From NCBI GenBank assembly GCA_022419385.1, contig JAJUBI010000004.1, forward strand, positions 310,001-374,000: a DNA stretch of 64,000 nucleotides, written 5' to 3'. The DNA is from Paraconiothyrium sp. Pb-2020 (taxonomy: Eukaryota > Ascomycota > Dothideomycetes > Pleosporales > Didymosphaeriaceae). Positions within the stretch are counted from its first letter, which is position 1, and every line of letters begins with the position of its first letter. Shown piece after piece: positions 33,457 to 44,623 of this stretch. The notes below the pieces were generated by a model. The model was not told the origin of the DNA. It ran no database searches and saw only the letters and a program-made list of their open reading frames with translations. The translations under genes and the position numbers were made by a program.

Positions 33457-35637
33457 ATGCCACCGTTCGGCCTGTACCCGGTGCCGCGCCACCATATCTA
33501 CGGCGGAAGGACCAAGCCGAAAACCTACAACACCAACGACTTCCAGGACCAAGACCAAGACGCGCCTGCTGCTTCAGCCCGGGACCCGCCTGTCGACATG
33601 GACGGCAAAGTTGGAGAGAAGAACGCCGAGCTTGAGCGCTTGCTTAATAGAGCTGAAGCGTTGTCAGACAAAGATGGTCGGTCAAGGAAAAAGAAGGACA
33701 AGAAGAAGCACCGCCATTCTGGGACAGGCACGCACGGCGCCGCCGATGCAACTGATGTTACTTCAGCTCCGCCCCGCAAGACTCAGCAAGCCCACAAAAG
33801 CGGTGCTGACCAGGGCGGCCGCTCAGACAAGAAGCGCAAGAGGGACAGCGAGCGACTGGTAAATGAGGAGTACCTTGCCGGCCTACAAGTACTTCGCTTT
33901 GGCTCTTCACCACCGAAACCCTCACGCCATGATGCGCAAGTAAAGGAACACTTGTCCAAGAAAAAGACGAAGCGCAAACGCCAGAGTATCCAGCAGAACG
34001 CGACCGAACATACCCTATCTGCACCTGTCAAGGGCTCTGATCAGGGGAGAGCGCAGAAGGCGAAGCGCAAGACCCATACTGCGGTCCCAGTCTCCTCACA
34101 AGCAGTAGCTGAGCATAGCCCGGCCCCGTTGCCGTTGTCCGTGCCGCATGATTGGATTGATGGCTCCGACGAGCTGAAGGTGAAAGAGTATAAGGAGCGA
34201 CAAGCCAATATGGATCTGGCCAGCAGTCCCACCACCCCTAGCCCGATTCCCATTCGGACCCCGAAACAGACACCCATTCCACCCCCTCAGCTGTCCTATG
34301 AACCTACGACTAAGCTCCTCGGTACTAAAATACGTAAAAACAGCGAAGAAGGACTTCAGCGCTCGAAAGTGCTCGTACCAGAAACACCCCCTTCTAAGGC
34401 CCCAAAGAGGACCCCCGTGCCTCTTCCGCCCAACCTGATGTTGAGGAATGACATAGTAGCCACGGCGCACAAACCTGCAAAGACGTATCGCCAGACTGTC
34501 CTCGTTTCCTCTCCATCTCCAACACCTAATGGTGATTTCCCGGTTTCTGCACCTGCACCTCTTAAGTCATCTGAGGTGGTGCCTGAACTACCTTCTGTGC
34601 CGAACGCGCTCACTGATGCGAATCTGCGAAGCTTCAAGAAACCCTTAATCGAGGGGACCAAGCCGAGGCCTCGTACCAAGACAGGTACATCTACTGCCAC
34701 TTCTCTCCGCACATCGTCCGCTTCAATGAGCATTCTAGAAGCCTTCGCTCGCGTTGGAAAGCCGTACGTACACCCGGCTGCCGAGAAAGATACCTTCATC
34801 ATTACCAGTGACAGGCTCAAGACCTTGCACGAAGATCGTGAAGAAGTCCCACTTGATGTCTTCACGGCGAGATACCGCGAGGTGACGAATTTTATCAACT
34901 TCGATGAGGAAGATCAATACCTCGAGGAACACTTAGATTGGGATGCCAAGCATAATGGAGACCCCGCACCGTGCTTGCATAAGATGACAGGATGTTCGGC
35001 AAAAAAGGAGGAACTTCTTCGATTGAGCAAGGAGGAAGACATGGAAGTTCTTGGTCAGCTTGATACCTCGGGAGAGAACACGGCGAAGCTGGAAGAAGCC
35101 AGCAACCACGCTCAACGGGCCGAGGATCTACTTATGCTCGCTACAAGAGCCCGCATACCCGTACCTATCGGCTGTGTTGAGGGTAGATGGACCTTGTATT
35201 GTCCCAAGTATGCCGAGACACATTTTGATAGGTATGGATACGGCCAGCGCAGTCTCACCATATCCTCTATTGCGGGCTTCAAGCACAAAAACAGTTTTAC
35301 TGCTCGTATGCAGCTCCCTCCTCGCACCATGGCTTTCAGTATTCTGGCTTTCCAAACCCCTCCACATGCATCGTTCCGTGCCACTACCATCAGAACAGCC
35401 TCAGAAGGATACACTATGGATATTGTATTCTTGGGGAACGGTTTCCTGCATCTGCGAGCTGACTTGGGACGGCTACTGGCCGGCACCATTCGTAAGCCAC
35501 AGGAGCACAACCACGCGATGGAGTTCATTGGTGTACATGATAGGGCAACGCGATGGTGGTCGGAAAACAAGGATGAGGTCGAAGAGGAGGGTAGAAAGCT
35601 GTCCGCCAAGTACGATGGACAGGCAACTAGAAAGTAG
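33457..35637 (+). CDS. Basic, probably nuclear hypothetical protein, 726 aa
   Basis: I do not recognise this family. One uninterrupted exon. The first 200 residues hold several Lys/Arg clusters that look like nuclear localisation signals (about residues 78-87 KKKDKKKHRH, then DKKRKRD and KKKTKRKR). The middle (about 210-420) is Pro/Ser/Thr-rich and probably disordered. The last 300 residues look folded: a block with CVEGRWTLYCPKYAETHFDRYG, then a terminal region with DIVFLGNGFLHL and MEFIGVHD that resembles the end of the gene at 28272. A helical stretch (EKNAELERLLNRAEAL) lies near residue 55. Layout and charge suggest a chromatin or nucleolar role, but that is inference only. Confidence 0.8.
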   Translation: MPPFGLYPVPRHHIYGGRTKPKTYNTNDFQDQDQDAPAASARDPPVDMDGKVGEKNAELERLLNRAEALSDKDGRSRKKKDKKKHRHSGTGTHGAADATDVTSAPPRKTQQAHKSGADQGGRSDKKRKRDSERLVNEEYLAGLQVLRFGSSPPKPSRHDAQVKEHLSKKKTKRKRQSIQQNATEHTLSAPVKGSDQGRAQKAKRKTHTAVPVSSQAVAEHSPAPLPLSVPHDWIDGSDELKVKEYKERQANMDLASSPTTPSPIPIRTPKQTPIPPPQLSYEPTTKLLGTKIRKNSEEGLQRSKVLVPETPPSKAPKRTPVPLPPNLMLRNDIVATAHKPAKTYRQTVLVSSPSPTPNGDFPVSAPAPLKSSEVVPELPSVPNALTDANLRSFKKPLIEGTKPRPRTKTGTSTATSLRTSSASMSILEAFARVGKPYVHPAAEKDTFIITSDRLKTLHEDREEVPLDVFTARYREVTNFINFDEEDQYLEEHLDWDAKHNGDPAPCLHKMTGCSAKKEELLRLSKEEDMEVLGQLDTSGENTAKLEEASNHAQRAEDLLMLATRARIPVPIGCVEGRWTLYCPKYAETHFDRYGYGQRSLTISSIAGFKHKNSFTARMQLPPRTMAFSILAFQTPPHASFRATTIRTASEGYTMDIVFLGNGFLHLRADLGRLLAGTIRKPQEHNHAMEFIGVHDRATRWWSENKDEVEEEGRKLSAKYDGQATRK

Positions 35638-36487
35638 GGAAGTTTGTATCAGGCGAGACATATCGTACGGTCTTGCGTGGTAAGTCTTACGTTCAAAGAT
35701 TTACGATGCAGTATTGGAGATTCTGGAGCTCTATGACTTTCCAGTACAACCTCTAGCGCGAATGTGGACGAATACCAGATACCACAGCGCATTCACTGCA
35801 ATTCTTCCGGGAGTTGGATCCTCGGTTCCGATTTCTCAAACTTGGAAAGCTCGGGTTTATGTTTTACTCAACAACTACTTGCCTACGCTTAGGATTTCGA
35901 AGGTGCATATTGCCCACTTCTATACAGCCCCACTAATAGCAGATGGTGGTTGGATGCGCGTCTTTCTTGAATTCGCTGTCCGTTTGTTTGATGCTCGCTG
36001 CAGATCCTCTCCTGGATGGGGCTTCTTGTCGCAACTGGCAGTGAACATGGAGGAATGATTCGTAGTCCGAATCGAACAGATCCAGCCGCTACTGCTTCTG
36101 TTTCAAGTGCATTAGGTATATCGACTTCTTTGTTCTAGAATCGAATGCATCCACATGTAGATATGCACCTTGGACAACTGTCAAACTAAGCAAGCGTCGC
36201 ACTCAGCCTGTTCATAATGGAGTCAGTCTTCGACCTGTGAACTCCATCATTTCCTGATAAGCCCCGTTCTCGCCATCGATCGGAAACGGTCTGCGGCGCT
36301 CGTTCTTTCACGGATGCTTAGTATTGTTCGAGGGTCGAGGTACAAGAGCCGCGATGCCCGCCAAGGAAACGCGTCCCCCGCCATGATGACGGCGCTACTC
36401 CTGCTGCTCTCGGCCATTTTCTCGCTGCCATATCGCCTGTTGCTCGCTGTCGCAGTGTCGGTCCGCTCGCGCGTGCAAGCCCCCAAG
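35638..36487. other. Intergenic region upstream of the prenyltransferase subunit
   Basis: About 850 bp. A 114-codon plus-strand frame at 35714-36058 shows no recognisable motif and is not called. In-frame ATGs at 36314 and 36383 extend the prenyltransferase frame upstream but would add a hydrophobic N-terminus foreign to that family. Confidence 0.5.
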
Positions 36488-37535
36488 ATGCCTGCCAACG
36501 AGGATGCAAAGTACTTCCGCGACGACCCCGTATGGGGCGACATCGAGCCGCTGCCGCAGGACGACGGCGCGCTGCACCCGCTCGCTTCGATTGCGTACAC
36601 GGACGAGTACAGCGAGGCCATGGGCTATCTGCGCGCCGTCATGGCGAATAGCGAACACAGCGAGCGGGTGTTGGAGCTCACCGAGCACATCATCTCGATG
36701 AACCCCGCGCACTACACCGTCTGGTACGCAAAGAGAAGCACGCTCACTGTCGCAGCTGCAACTGACTTGTCAAGGCTCTACCGCGCCAAAACACTCCGCG
36801 AGATCAAAGCCGACCTCCGCCGCGAGATCGAATGGCTCAATCCGACCGCGCTGCAGCACCTCAAGAATTACCAGATCTGGCACCATCGGCAGACCATCAT
36901 CGACGCTCTCGGTTCACCCGACGGCGAGGCCGACTTCATCGCTACCATGCTGGAGCAGGATTCGAAGAACTATCACGTCTGGAGCTACCGCCAGTGGCTG
37001 GTACAGCGCTTCGGCCTGTTTGGCCAAGAGGAAGAGCTCGCCTGGACCGAAAGCATGATCGAAGACGACGTGCGTAACAACTCGGCATGGAACCATCGCT
37101 GGTTTCTAGTCGTCGGCGGCCACAATGGGCAGTTGGATAGCGAACATGTCGTGAAACGAGAGCTGGAGTAGGTGTCGCGGTGCCGTGCGTCCGCACGCTA
37201 GGCTGACCGTCCACAGGTATGCGAAATACGCCATCCGAAAGGCACCTCAAAATCAAAGTCCTTGGAACTACATCAAGGGCGCGGTTCGCGCCGCCAACCT
37301 GCCGTCCTCGAGCCTCAAGGACTTTGCACTCGAATTCGCTGACATGCGTCGGCCGGACGATATATATTCCAGCCATGCACTCGACCTTCTCGCGGAAATC
37401 TACGCAGAGGAAGAGGGCAACAAGGAAGAAGCCAAGAAGGCACTGGAGCTGCTAGCCACCAGATTCGACCCTATAAGGGCACATTACTGGAACTACCGCA
37501 AGGGTTTGCTTGAGGTATCCGAGGCAGCGGCATAG
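36488..37535 (+). CDS. RAM2: Protein farnesyltransferase/geranylgeranyltransferase I alpha subunit
   Basis: The shared alpha subunit of protein farnesyltransferase and geranylgeranyltransferase type I, which with a beta subunit attaches prenyl groups to CaaX proteins such as Ras and Rho. Exons: 36488-36723, 36775-37167, 37217-37535; 315 aa, normal for the family. The introns are 36724-36774 (51 nt, no stop, divisible by three) and 37168-37216 (49 nt). Splicing yields the PFTA repeats, each with a central Trp: HYTVWLYRAKTL, NYQIWHHRQTII, NYHVWSYRQWLV, NNSAWNHRWFLV and NQSPWNYIKG. The LKNYQ segment carries the Lys-Asn-Tyr group that lines the active site in the mammalian subunit. The ATG at 36488 was chosen because upstream ATGs give an unrelated hydrophobic extension. 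Essential housekeeping gene; the frame is intact. Confidence 0.92.
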
Positions 37536-38527
37536 GAGCCGACTCGCACAAATCCGAGAGGTGTATGAGCTAGTCGAACGCGACTCCTATTCAGCTAAGC
37601 GTACGATGAGCATTAATACCCAGCGGCGGTTGGGGCCATGTGACCACTCGAAGCGTACGCGGACGCTATCACCTCTTTTCCGACGGAAATCCCATGTAGA
37701 CGGTGCAATGTCACTTGTTGCACTGCAAGATTGGCGAGCGTCCGACGTGCTATCATCCTCTTATCACACCTAGTCCTGGCGCAGATAGCGACCGCCTTTA
37801 GATCCGAGAGCTCGCCGCCGACCCTCTTCAGGATGGGCGGACGGGTGAGGAGGCGAAGCTTCCAATGTATGCTTCAACGGGAGACTGGCGGGCTTCTGAC
37901 GTGCTACCCCGGAGGCAGATAATGCATCTACCACCGACCTCTAACATCCGGTCGTAGCCTGTACGCGTTCTCCACATGCGCAGCCGTCCATCGTCAGCAC
38001 GCAGTAGTTCGCACTGCGCTGGGGGTTCTGCCGCCCTTGACCGCCCCCAGCCAACACTTGGCGGGTTGGGTTTGGGTGTCGGTGCCGTCGATAACCGACT
38101 TGGGAAACCCAAACCCCGTTTGGATCACGGATCCACTGGCGACCATACCAACCTGACCGTTACTCAACGTGTTGTCCCGTCATGGAAAGGTCATGTTGGC
38201 AAGAGATTCATTGGGCTGTGCGCGATAAGCATTTTCATAGGGTAATTTCGCGCTATTATAGGGTAATGGATACAGGGGTGCGAGGGGTAGGTTGTATGGG
38301 GCCGGTGCATGCGGAGGGAAACGGGTCTGGGGAGGTATAAGAGGTATTGGGGCAATGCTCTGGTTGTGTGGTATGCTCTATCGATCTTGCCTTGCTCTCC
38401 GTTCTTATCCTCACACCTATATTTCTCTGTCTCTTGTTGTCATCTCTGAGGCGATATCTTTCGGGAAGCCTCCCGTGTCGTTGATAACCCCTCAACTTCC
38501 ACGTCGAATATCACCACACAAAGGAAC
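37536..38527. other. Intergenic region, no recognised gene
   Basis: About 1 kb between two plus-strand genes. Only short frames without motifs. The last 100 bp are pyrimidine-rich (runs of TCTCTGTCTC type), as is common in fungal promoters just before the start codon. Confidence 0.5.
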
Positions 38528-39902
38528 ATGGGCGTGAAGGACTTCCTCCAATCCTCACAAGAGCAGTCGAAACCTTGGGTCAAGACGCCTCTCAGAGAGT
38601 CATATGCATTGTCCCAAGCTGCGGGATGGTACGGTCACACTTCTCCAACACCACCTATCCGACCCCTTTGCTGTAATCGTTTGTTTCCTCGTGATTAGAG
38701 AATTCTAAATCGTAGAAGCAGAATCTTCCTCAAGCTCGAGACACTTCAGCCTTCAGGATCGTTCAAATCTCGGTAAGCTTTCCTCTGTTCACATGTACTG
38801 CAATAACACATCCTAATACCTAGCAGAGGCATAGGACACTACCTCGTTAAGAGAGTCGAGGAGCTCCCGCCGATATCAGTAACCCCCACATCTTCTGCTC
38901 CAGCGGTGGCAATGCTGGCCTCGCTGCCGTGCACCCTCTCGGACACTCGGCGTCCCATGTACAGTCGTCGTACCTTCCACTGTCAAGCAGTTGATGGTCA
39001 CTAAGATCAAGGCTGCTGGCGCTTACGAGGTGCTACAACATGGTGACGCGTGGGCGGATGCTGATAAGTACATGAGGGAGGAGTTGATGCCGCAGGTAAG
39101 TGGCCTCTTATGGTCTACGCCTCCTTAATTACCCTTCGCGTCGGGAGCAGACTTCGTGCTGACAGGACATATACAGGCCGGCGAAGCAGCCATCTATGCC
39201 CCACCCTTCGATCACCCAGATATATGGGCTGGAAACTCATCCATCATGTACGAAATTGCCGACCAAATGCCCGACAGCCCCGCCGACACAATCATTTGCT
39301 CCGTCGGCGGCGGTGGCCTTCTCAATGGTCTCGCCATGGCTCTCGATGACCTCTCGCTCTCTGACTCGACGACCGTCATCGGCGTCGAAACCGCCGGCGC
39401 GGAATCTCTCGCCGCTGCTGTGTGCGCTGGTCAATTAGTCACACTCCCCAGGATCACGTCGCAAGCCACTTCGCTAGGTTGCGCAAGAGTCACGCAGCTG
39501 ACGCTGGATACGGCTCAGCGGGCGAACTTCAAGGGTGTCGTACTTCCAGATGCCGAGGCGGCAATGGGGTGCTGGCGCCTTGCTGATGACGAGAGAATCA
39601 TGGTCGAGCTTGCCTGCGGTGTCAACGTCGCATTATGTTACGACGGCCGACTAGAGAAGGCGCTCGGCCGCAAGGTGCGTCCGGACGAGAAGGTCGTCAT
39701 TGTTCTCTGCGGAGGGAGCAATGTCACACTAGACATGCTGTCCGAGTGGCGAAAAGAGTATGCCTACCTTGAGGAGCCAGTGACTAGGAGGAAAGACAGT
39801 CATGTACAAGATGTCCCACGGGAGGTGCCAGAGATCCCGAGGCGGGCGCCGGTGCAGAGACGTTGGAACGAGGATATATTACAGCTCGAGGCGAAGCTGT
39901 AA
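38528..39902 (+). pseudogene. PLP-dependent L-serine/threonine dehydratase, two frameshifts
   Basis: A fold-type-II pyridoxal-phosphate enzyme that deaminates L-serine or L-threonine to pyruvate or 2-oxobutyrate. Exons: 38528-38628, 38719-38772, 38827-39095, 39177-39902; introns of 90, 54 and 81 nt with good GT-AG ends. The PLP lysine lies in SGSFKSRG (Lys50) and the phosphate loop reads SVGGGGLLNG. Exon 3 does not keep one frame. The conserved GIGHYLVKRVEELPP is in frame 1, CSSGGNAGLAAVH needs a shift near 38,870-38,881, and TLGVPCTVVVPSTVKQ needs another near 38,932-38,938. Exon 3 is 269 nt where phase demands two more, which agrees with two single-base deletions. Either a pseudogene or two sequence errors; the rest is well preserved. 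Confidence 0.8.
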
Positions 39903-40458
39903 GCGGGACTCCGAAGATTCCTGTTCTAAATGTTTCCTTGCTTCTCATCTGCATAGCGATCCCCGGCAATCATACAAAATGGCGGCTCTGTCTTTAGAAG
40001 AAACATTCCATATTCCGCGTCTTAATTCACGACGGCAATCATCCAGCCACGCTCAATCTTTCACGTCAGTTTAGCGATTACTGATTTCAATACTTGATGA
40101 TTGCTGGTTCGTGCTTCACTTATCGGAGCATATCTTTGACCACCACGTGAGGATAGTAGGGGCGCCACGGAGTGTCCAGTCACCAGAGTGCTACACGAGC
40201 TTGTTTATTGAGTGTATGAACGATGCTTGGATTGCCCACAATGAGTTCATTTTTAAAATCTTGCCCCCTACAGCGTTTGCAAATTTGCCGAGGCTGCCAG
40301 AGAGCCACACGTGGCGTGCAAATGAAGCACATTCAGGAGTTGGCGGGAACTATCGAAGAAGTGGGTCTAATTCAAGTTTGCAACTCAGCTACGCATCCAA
40401 ACCGTGCACATCTCTCGACACCCTACATGCGACTTAATACGTTGTCTTGTCCTTCAAA
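39903..40458. other. Intergenic region between convergent genes
   Basis: About 560 bp separating the 3' ends of the dehydratase and the dipeptidase. No gene or clear terminator hairpin was recognised. Confidence 0.5.
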
Positions 40459-41983
40459 TCATAGTTCGTTCTTCTCAGCAGACCATGGATTCTGTATATC
40501 ATCCTCGAGCGGCATAGCAGTCCTTTGCAACTTTGCAGCCACCTTGTCAGCTTCTCTCCACACTCTGAGAATGTTCCTTCCAACAATTTTCCCTACGTCC
40601 TTGTCACTAATCCCCTGCCGAAGCAGCTCAGCTACCAGGTCAGGAAACTTCGACACGTCTTCGAGGCCTTCTGGCGTGGATTCAAGGCCATCGTAGTCAG
40701 TTCCCAGACCGACGTGATCGTACCCAATGAGCTCGCCAATATGTTTGATGTGCTTTACAACGTGGTCCAGCGTGGAATTCTCCGGATCAAACTCGGGTAG
40801 ATCGTCAGGTGTCTTGCCTGGTTTACAAGATATGAACCCCGGGCTGAAATTAACCATTACGATGGAGTTGCGCTTTTTAACAAGATGCAAAATATCATCT
40901 GGCACATTGCGCGGATGCGGACATATAGCATGGGCGGAGCTATGACTGAAAATTGGAGGAGCGATACTCCCCTTCCACTCTTCGGTGCCGTTACCAATCA
41001 ACACATCGCGCATGGTGTCGGTACTCACGTGCGCGAGGTCGATTAGCATGCCAAGGCGATTCATTTCCAGTACGAGATCGCGACCGGCAGGGCTGAGGCC
41101 TTTCCAATAGGGCGTGGCAATCCTTGCTGTGAAATTTTCGTCTGATTCGAGGGCAGCGTCGGCATACTTGTTGTGACAATTCCAAGTGAGCGTGGCGTAT
41201 CGAACGCCAAGTCTGTGGTACAGACGCAGGGTAGAGATGGAGTTGCCGATCTGATGGAGGCCTTCGATGATGACAGGTGAGATGAGGCGCCCTGTTTTGA
41301 AGGCTTCCTCGGCGGCATAGCTGTCGGGAGTTAGGGTGAAGTACTTGGGATACGCGAGGCCTAGACGGTTGTATGTGTCCAGAGCCTCCAGGGTCATCTT
41401 CACGACTGGGACGCTAAGTATACTCATAAAAATCGTGGTCGAAGAGGGCCGGCTTACTAGGGGCATATTTCTCGTCCGAGAAGTCTGTTCCATTACCCGG
41501 CGGACAGGGCATGAAGGCGCTCCAAAAGGCACCGCCCTGCATGCCCTGGTCCAGTCTCGGCAAGTCGACCTGCTGAGGAAACCCGCCTTTTTCGAATTTG
41601 TCCTTGAAATCATCGCCATATATGTGGTTTTTATAATGCAAACGAAGTGATATCAGGAGATCGTTGTGGCCATCTATGGGGATCTAATTAGGCTGGATCT
41701 GGGTGTGCAGAGGTTCGGTCTGACCAATGAGCGGATTCTCCCGCAAGATCTTCTGCGCTCGCTGCGCGATCGTGAGCTGCCCGAGAATGTGGTGACATGA
41801 TGCACTCTGGAACAGGTGCGACAATGGATATCGAAAGAGGTATACCAGCTGCAGCACGATGGCAATGAGCACTGTGATGGTGAGACGCCTCGTCGTTGCT
41901 CGAGTTGCTCGCTTTGACGACGGGATCGGCTGCGTAACAGTAACTTGCTCCACGTCTCGAGGAGAGAGCGTTTTCTTCTCCAT
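40459..41983 (-). CDS. Membrane dipeptidase (peptidase family M19)
   Basis: A zinc dipeptidase of the renal-dipeptidase family that hydrolyses a wide range of dipeptides. Minus-strand exons: 41983-41725, 41673-41458, 41405-40459; introns 41674-41724 (51 nt) and 41406-41457 (52 nt); 473 aa. A hydrophobic segment at residues 34-50 after a basic stretch is a probable type II membrane anchor, so the catalytic part should face outside or the vacuolar lumen. Zinc ligands are all present: H-x-D in DGHND (His89, Asp91), Glu206 in IIEGLHQ, His284 in DLAHVS and His313 in FSHSSAH, followed by the PHPRNVPDD block. It shares a 308-bp promoter region with the divergent gene at 42292. Confidence 0.9.
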
Positions 41984-42291
41984 GGCAGTCAGAACAAGAC
42001 CATGTAAAGGGAGTGGTTGGAGCCTTATACAATCGTTGCGGAGGTCGACATGCCACCGAGTGGCTACACTAGTGTATGGCATTATGAATCGAGACACTAT
42101 TCCTGTTTCGGAAGGCGCGGCATCTAGCGGGCCGAGCAGGCCGCTGAGGTTTCCGAGGCGTGGGGGGACATGTCTCGTCAGAGCCCTAACCCAAGACTTT
42201 GGCAGACGCAAACACGATCCGGAGAACGTCCGCATCAGGCTGCACATTTCGCATTGAAGCTTCTCTCGTTTCGCTCTCGAAGTAGGCGGCC
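41984..42291. promoter_or_regulatory. Divergent promoter region, dipeptidase / Ilm1-like gene
   Basis: 308 bp between two head-to-head start codons, too short for a separate gene, so it must hold both promoters. No clear TATA box or known factor site was recognised. Confidence 0.5.
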
Positions 42292-42919
42292 ATGGCGATC
42301 GTCTCGGCCTATACCATCATACGCGCGCTGGCGCTCTTCCACGTCACCCTCGCCGTTTTAATTCTGCGGAATCCGAGAATGATCGCAGAACAGAACATTG
42401 TCTTCTTGCTGGGCGAAGCCATGCAGCTGGTAGGTGGAATGCACAGCGAGCTACGCATCTGACTGAGCCTGTGGACTGACTTGCGCAGCCGACGCCACGT
42501 GAATTCCTCAAACCCTCCGCTGCCACGGGCTTCATTGCAGTCCTGCTTGCCTTCCTCGGTATCACCGACCTTACTGCACTTTCTATGTCGGAAGAAGCTA
42601 CGGAAGCATATTGGGGCACGCAAACACCCGTCCGGCTCGCCTTTCTGTTCGGCCTGACGGGATACTCGTACGCGTTCAAGCAGGGAGGCATCTTCGCGAG
42701 CAGCGGGCGGGGCGCTGGTGATCATTTGAAGAACAGTCTTGTGTTTGCATTTGGTTTCGTGGAGCTCACGATCTGGTTCTGGGTATGCCGATGCGGTCAC
42801 TTTTCCCGTAACAGCTTCTGGCTGACGCAACATAGGTATTCATTACATTGCGCGACGAGCGGCGCCAGCGAGCCCTACGCCTTTTGGAGAAGAGGAGGGC
42901 GGAGCAGAACATGTTGTAG
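42292..42919 (+). CDS. Ilm1-like membrane protein
   Basis: Resembles Ilm1, the yeast protein named for increased loss of mitochondrial DNA, a small multi-spanning membrane protein whose biochemical role is unclear. Exons: 42292-42429, 42489-42782, 42836-42919; introns 59 and 53 nt; 171 aa. The start MAIVSAYTIIRALALFHV and the LLGEAMQLPTPREF block fit the family, with about four hydrophobic segments and a charged C-terminal tail (ERRQRALRLLEKRRAEQ). All exon junctions are in phase. It is divergent from the dipeptidase. Identification is from memory of the family's N-terminal pattern. Confidence 0.75.
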
Positions 42920-43330
42920 TAAAGTTTTTCGTCGTCATGCTATTTTGAGCATGGTTCTTAGGTACCGCGAACACTGCAAGGCTACTGGCATCATGACGAT
43001 GCGACAAAACACAAATCAGACATGGCTTCGAGACGCAGATTAGAGTGACGGAAATATGCTTGCAAGACATTGTTTTACCGTTGGTTGGAGCGGGCTCGTA
43101 CCTCGCACATTGTTGCGGAAGGCTGGTACCCCCAACTAGTTCGGGACGACCATCGGTTCCCCAACCTTTGCCGACGCTCGCGCAGTCAGCCCTACTGCAC
43201 CGGAACGGAACTTGTGCTATCCTACCAATATCAGATCAAATGCATAATGGAACACATCCAACCTTGAGATGCTCGAGAGCGACTTGGGAACCTCTGCTTC
43301 GCACGCAACCAACCTATCGCCTGCTTAATT
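42920..43330. other. Intergenic region, no recognised gene
   Basis: About 410 bp between two plus-strand genes. Nothing recognisable. Confidence 0.5.
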
Positions 43331-44623
43331 ATGCCTAAGAAAGAACCACTATGCGATATCATCATTCTCGGCGGCGGGATAGCGGGCTTGACCACAGCTC
43401 TTGCTCTTACGAAATATGCTCCAGCTTCACGACCACCGCCGCAGATAACGGTCTACGAAGTTCGATCTGAGCCTGCAACCATCGGCGGAGCTGTCAATCT
43501 CACCCCCAACGCTCTCCGCCTCCTTTCACATCTCGGCGCTTTGCAGGAAATCCGGGCAAACAACTACGGCAAGGAGTGCGGTGCGGTCGAAGTCTTCGAC
43601 TTATACAGTGGGGCCAAGTTGTCTGAAAGCAGCTTTCGTGGCCCAGAAGGCAAAGGCCTGGGCAATCCCCCTTTCACAGCGCTGAGGATAACTAGAGGAG
43701 AAAGCCTTAAAGGTGTCTTGGCTGCTATCGAGAAGCACCCCAACATCAAGCTCATATGCGGCAAGAAGACCACGGAAATCCAGGAAGACAAAAATGGCGT
43801 TAGGCTCACATTCGAAGACGGCGAGATTGTGAGTGCAGATATCCTCATTGGATGCGATGGCATTCACTCTGTCACCCGCCTCAAGCATGTTGAACCTGAG
43901 CGCAAAGGTATATACTCTGGCATATGCAATGCCTTCGGTTTCGCTCCTCGCCGCAAGACGGCGTCGGGCGCATACGAAGGGACGCACTTCGAGACGTCTG
44001 GTATGAATTTTGGGCGCCGGGGCATCCTCTTAACATCCTTCCACGACGAGAAGAAGGACTCCATCTACGTGGGAGCCCTCATGCAAGTACCCGAAATCGC
44101 CTCCCGAGACGGCTGGAAAGCCCGCGGCGCAGATGCTGAAAAGACACGAAAAGAAATGTTTGCACGCTACTCTGGCGCCGTAAATCCCCTCATCAACCAC
44201 GTCATTGAAGACGCCCAGGATCTCTACCTCTGGCCTGTCTTCACACTTAGCAAAGGTGGCAAGTGGGCGACCGACCGCGTCATGTTGATAGGGGACTCCG
44301 CGCACGCCATGCCTCCCCAAGGAGAGTCCACGGGTATCGTTTTCGAAGACGGTGTGTTGTTTGCGCGGTGTCTAGGGCGGTGGATGGAGAAAAATGACGG
44401 GGCGCTCGTGAAGGAAGCGTTTGATGCATATGAAAGATTGAGAAGACAACGAATCGACATTGCATTTGACGAAAGCCAGAGTGTGATCAAAACAGTGAAT
44501 GATGCAGGATGGTTGGGACATAAGATCAAGCTGACCATTGTGCCGTGGTACTTGTGGTGGACGAGGGTATATCGGGAGGCGCACTTTATCGAAGACGTCA
44601 CGACCTGCGAACTGAAGTATTGA
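43331..44623 (+). CDS. FAD-dependent monooxygenase (salicylate-hydroxylase-like)
   Basis: A class A flavoprotein monooxygenase of 430 aa in a single exon. It should use NAD(P)H and oxygen to hydroxylate an aromatic or similar substrate. The dinucleotide-binding fold is at the N-terminus (ILGGGIAGLT, about residues 12-21). The DG motif is seen in ADILIGCDGIHSVTR (about 168-182) and the GD motif in VMLIGDSAHAMPPQGESTG (about 318-336), all in the expected order. No signal peptide; cytosolic. The nearest characterised relatives by pattern are salicylate hydroxylases, but the substrate cannot be predicted. Neighbours do not form a recognisable aromatic degradation or secondary-metabolite cluster, although a VAO-like phenol oxidase lies 11 kb away. 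Confidence 0.88.
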   Translation: MPKKEPLCDIIILGGGIAGLTTALALTKYAPASRPPPQITVYEVRSEPATIGGAVNLTPNALRLLSHLGALQEIRANNYGKECGAVEVFDLYSGAKLSESSFRGPEGKGLGNPPFTALRITRGESLKGVLAAIEKHPNIKLICGKKTTEIQEDKNGVRLTFEDGEIVSADILIGCDGIHSVTRLKHVEPERKGIYSGICNAFGFAPRRKTASGAYEGTHFETSGMNFGRRGILLTSFHDEKKDSIYVGALMQVPEIASRDGWKARGADAEKTRKEMFARYSGAVNPLINHVIEDAQDLYLWPVFTLSKGGKWATDRVMLIGDSAHAMPPQGESTGIVFEDGVLFARCLGRWMEKNDGALVKEAFDAYERLRRQRIDIAFDESQSVIKTVNDAGWLGHKIKLTIVPWYLWWTRVYREAHFIEDVTTCELKY

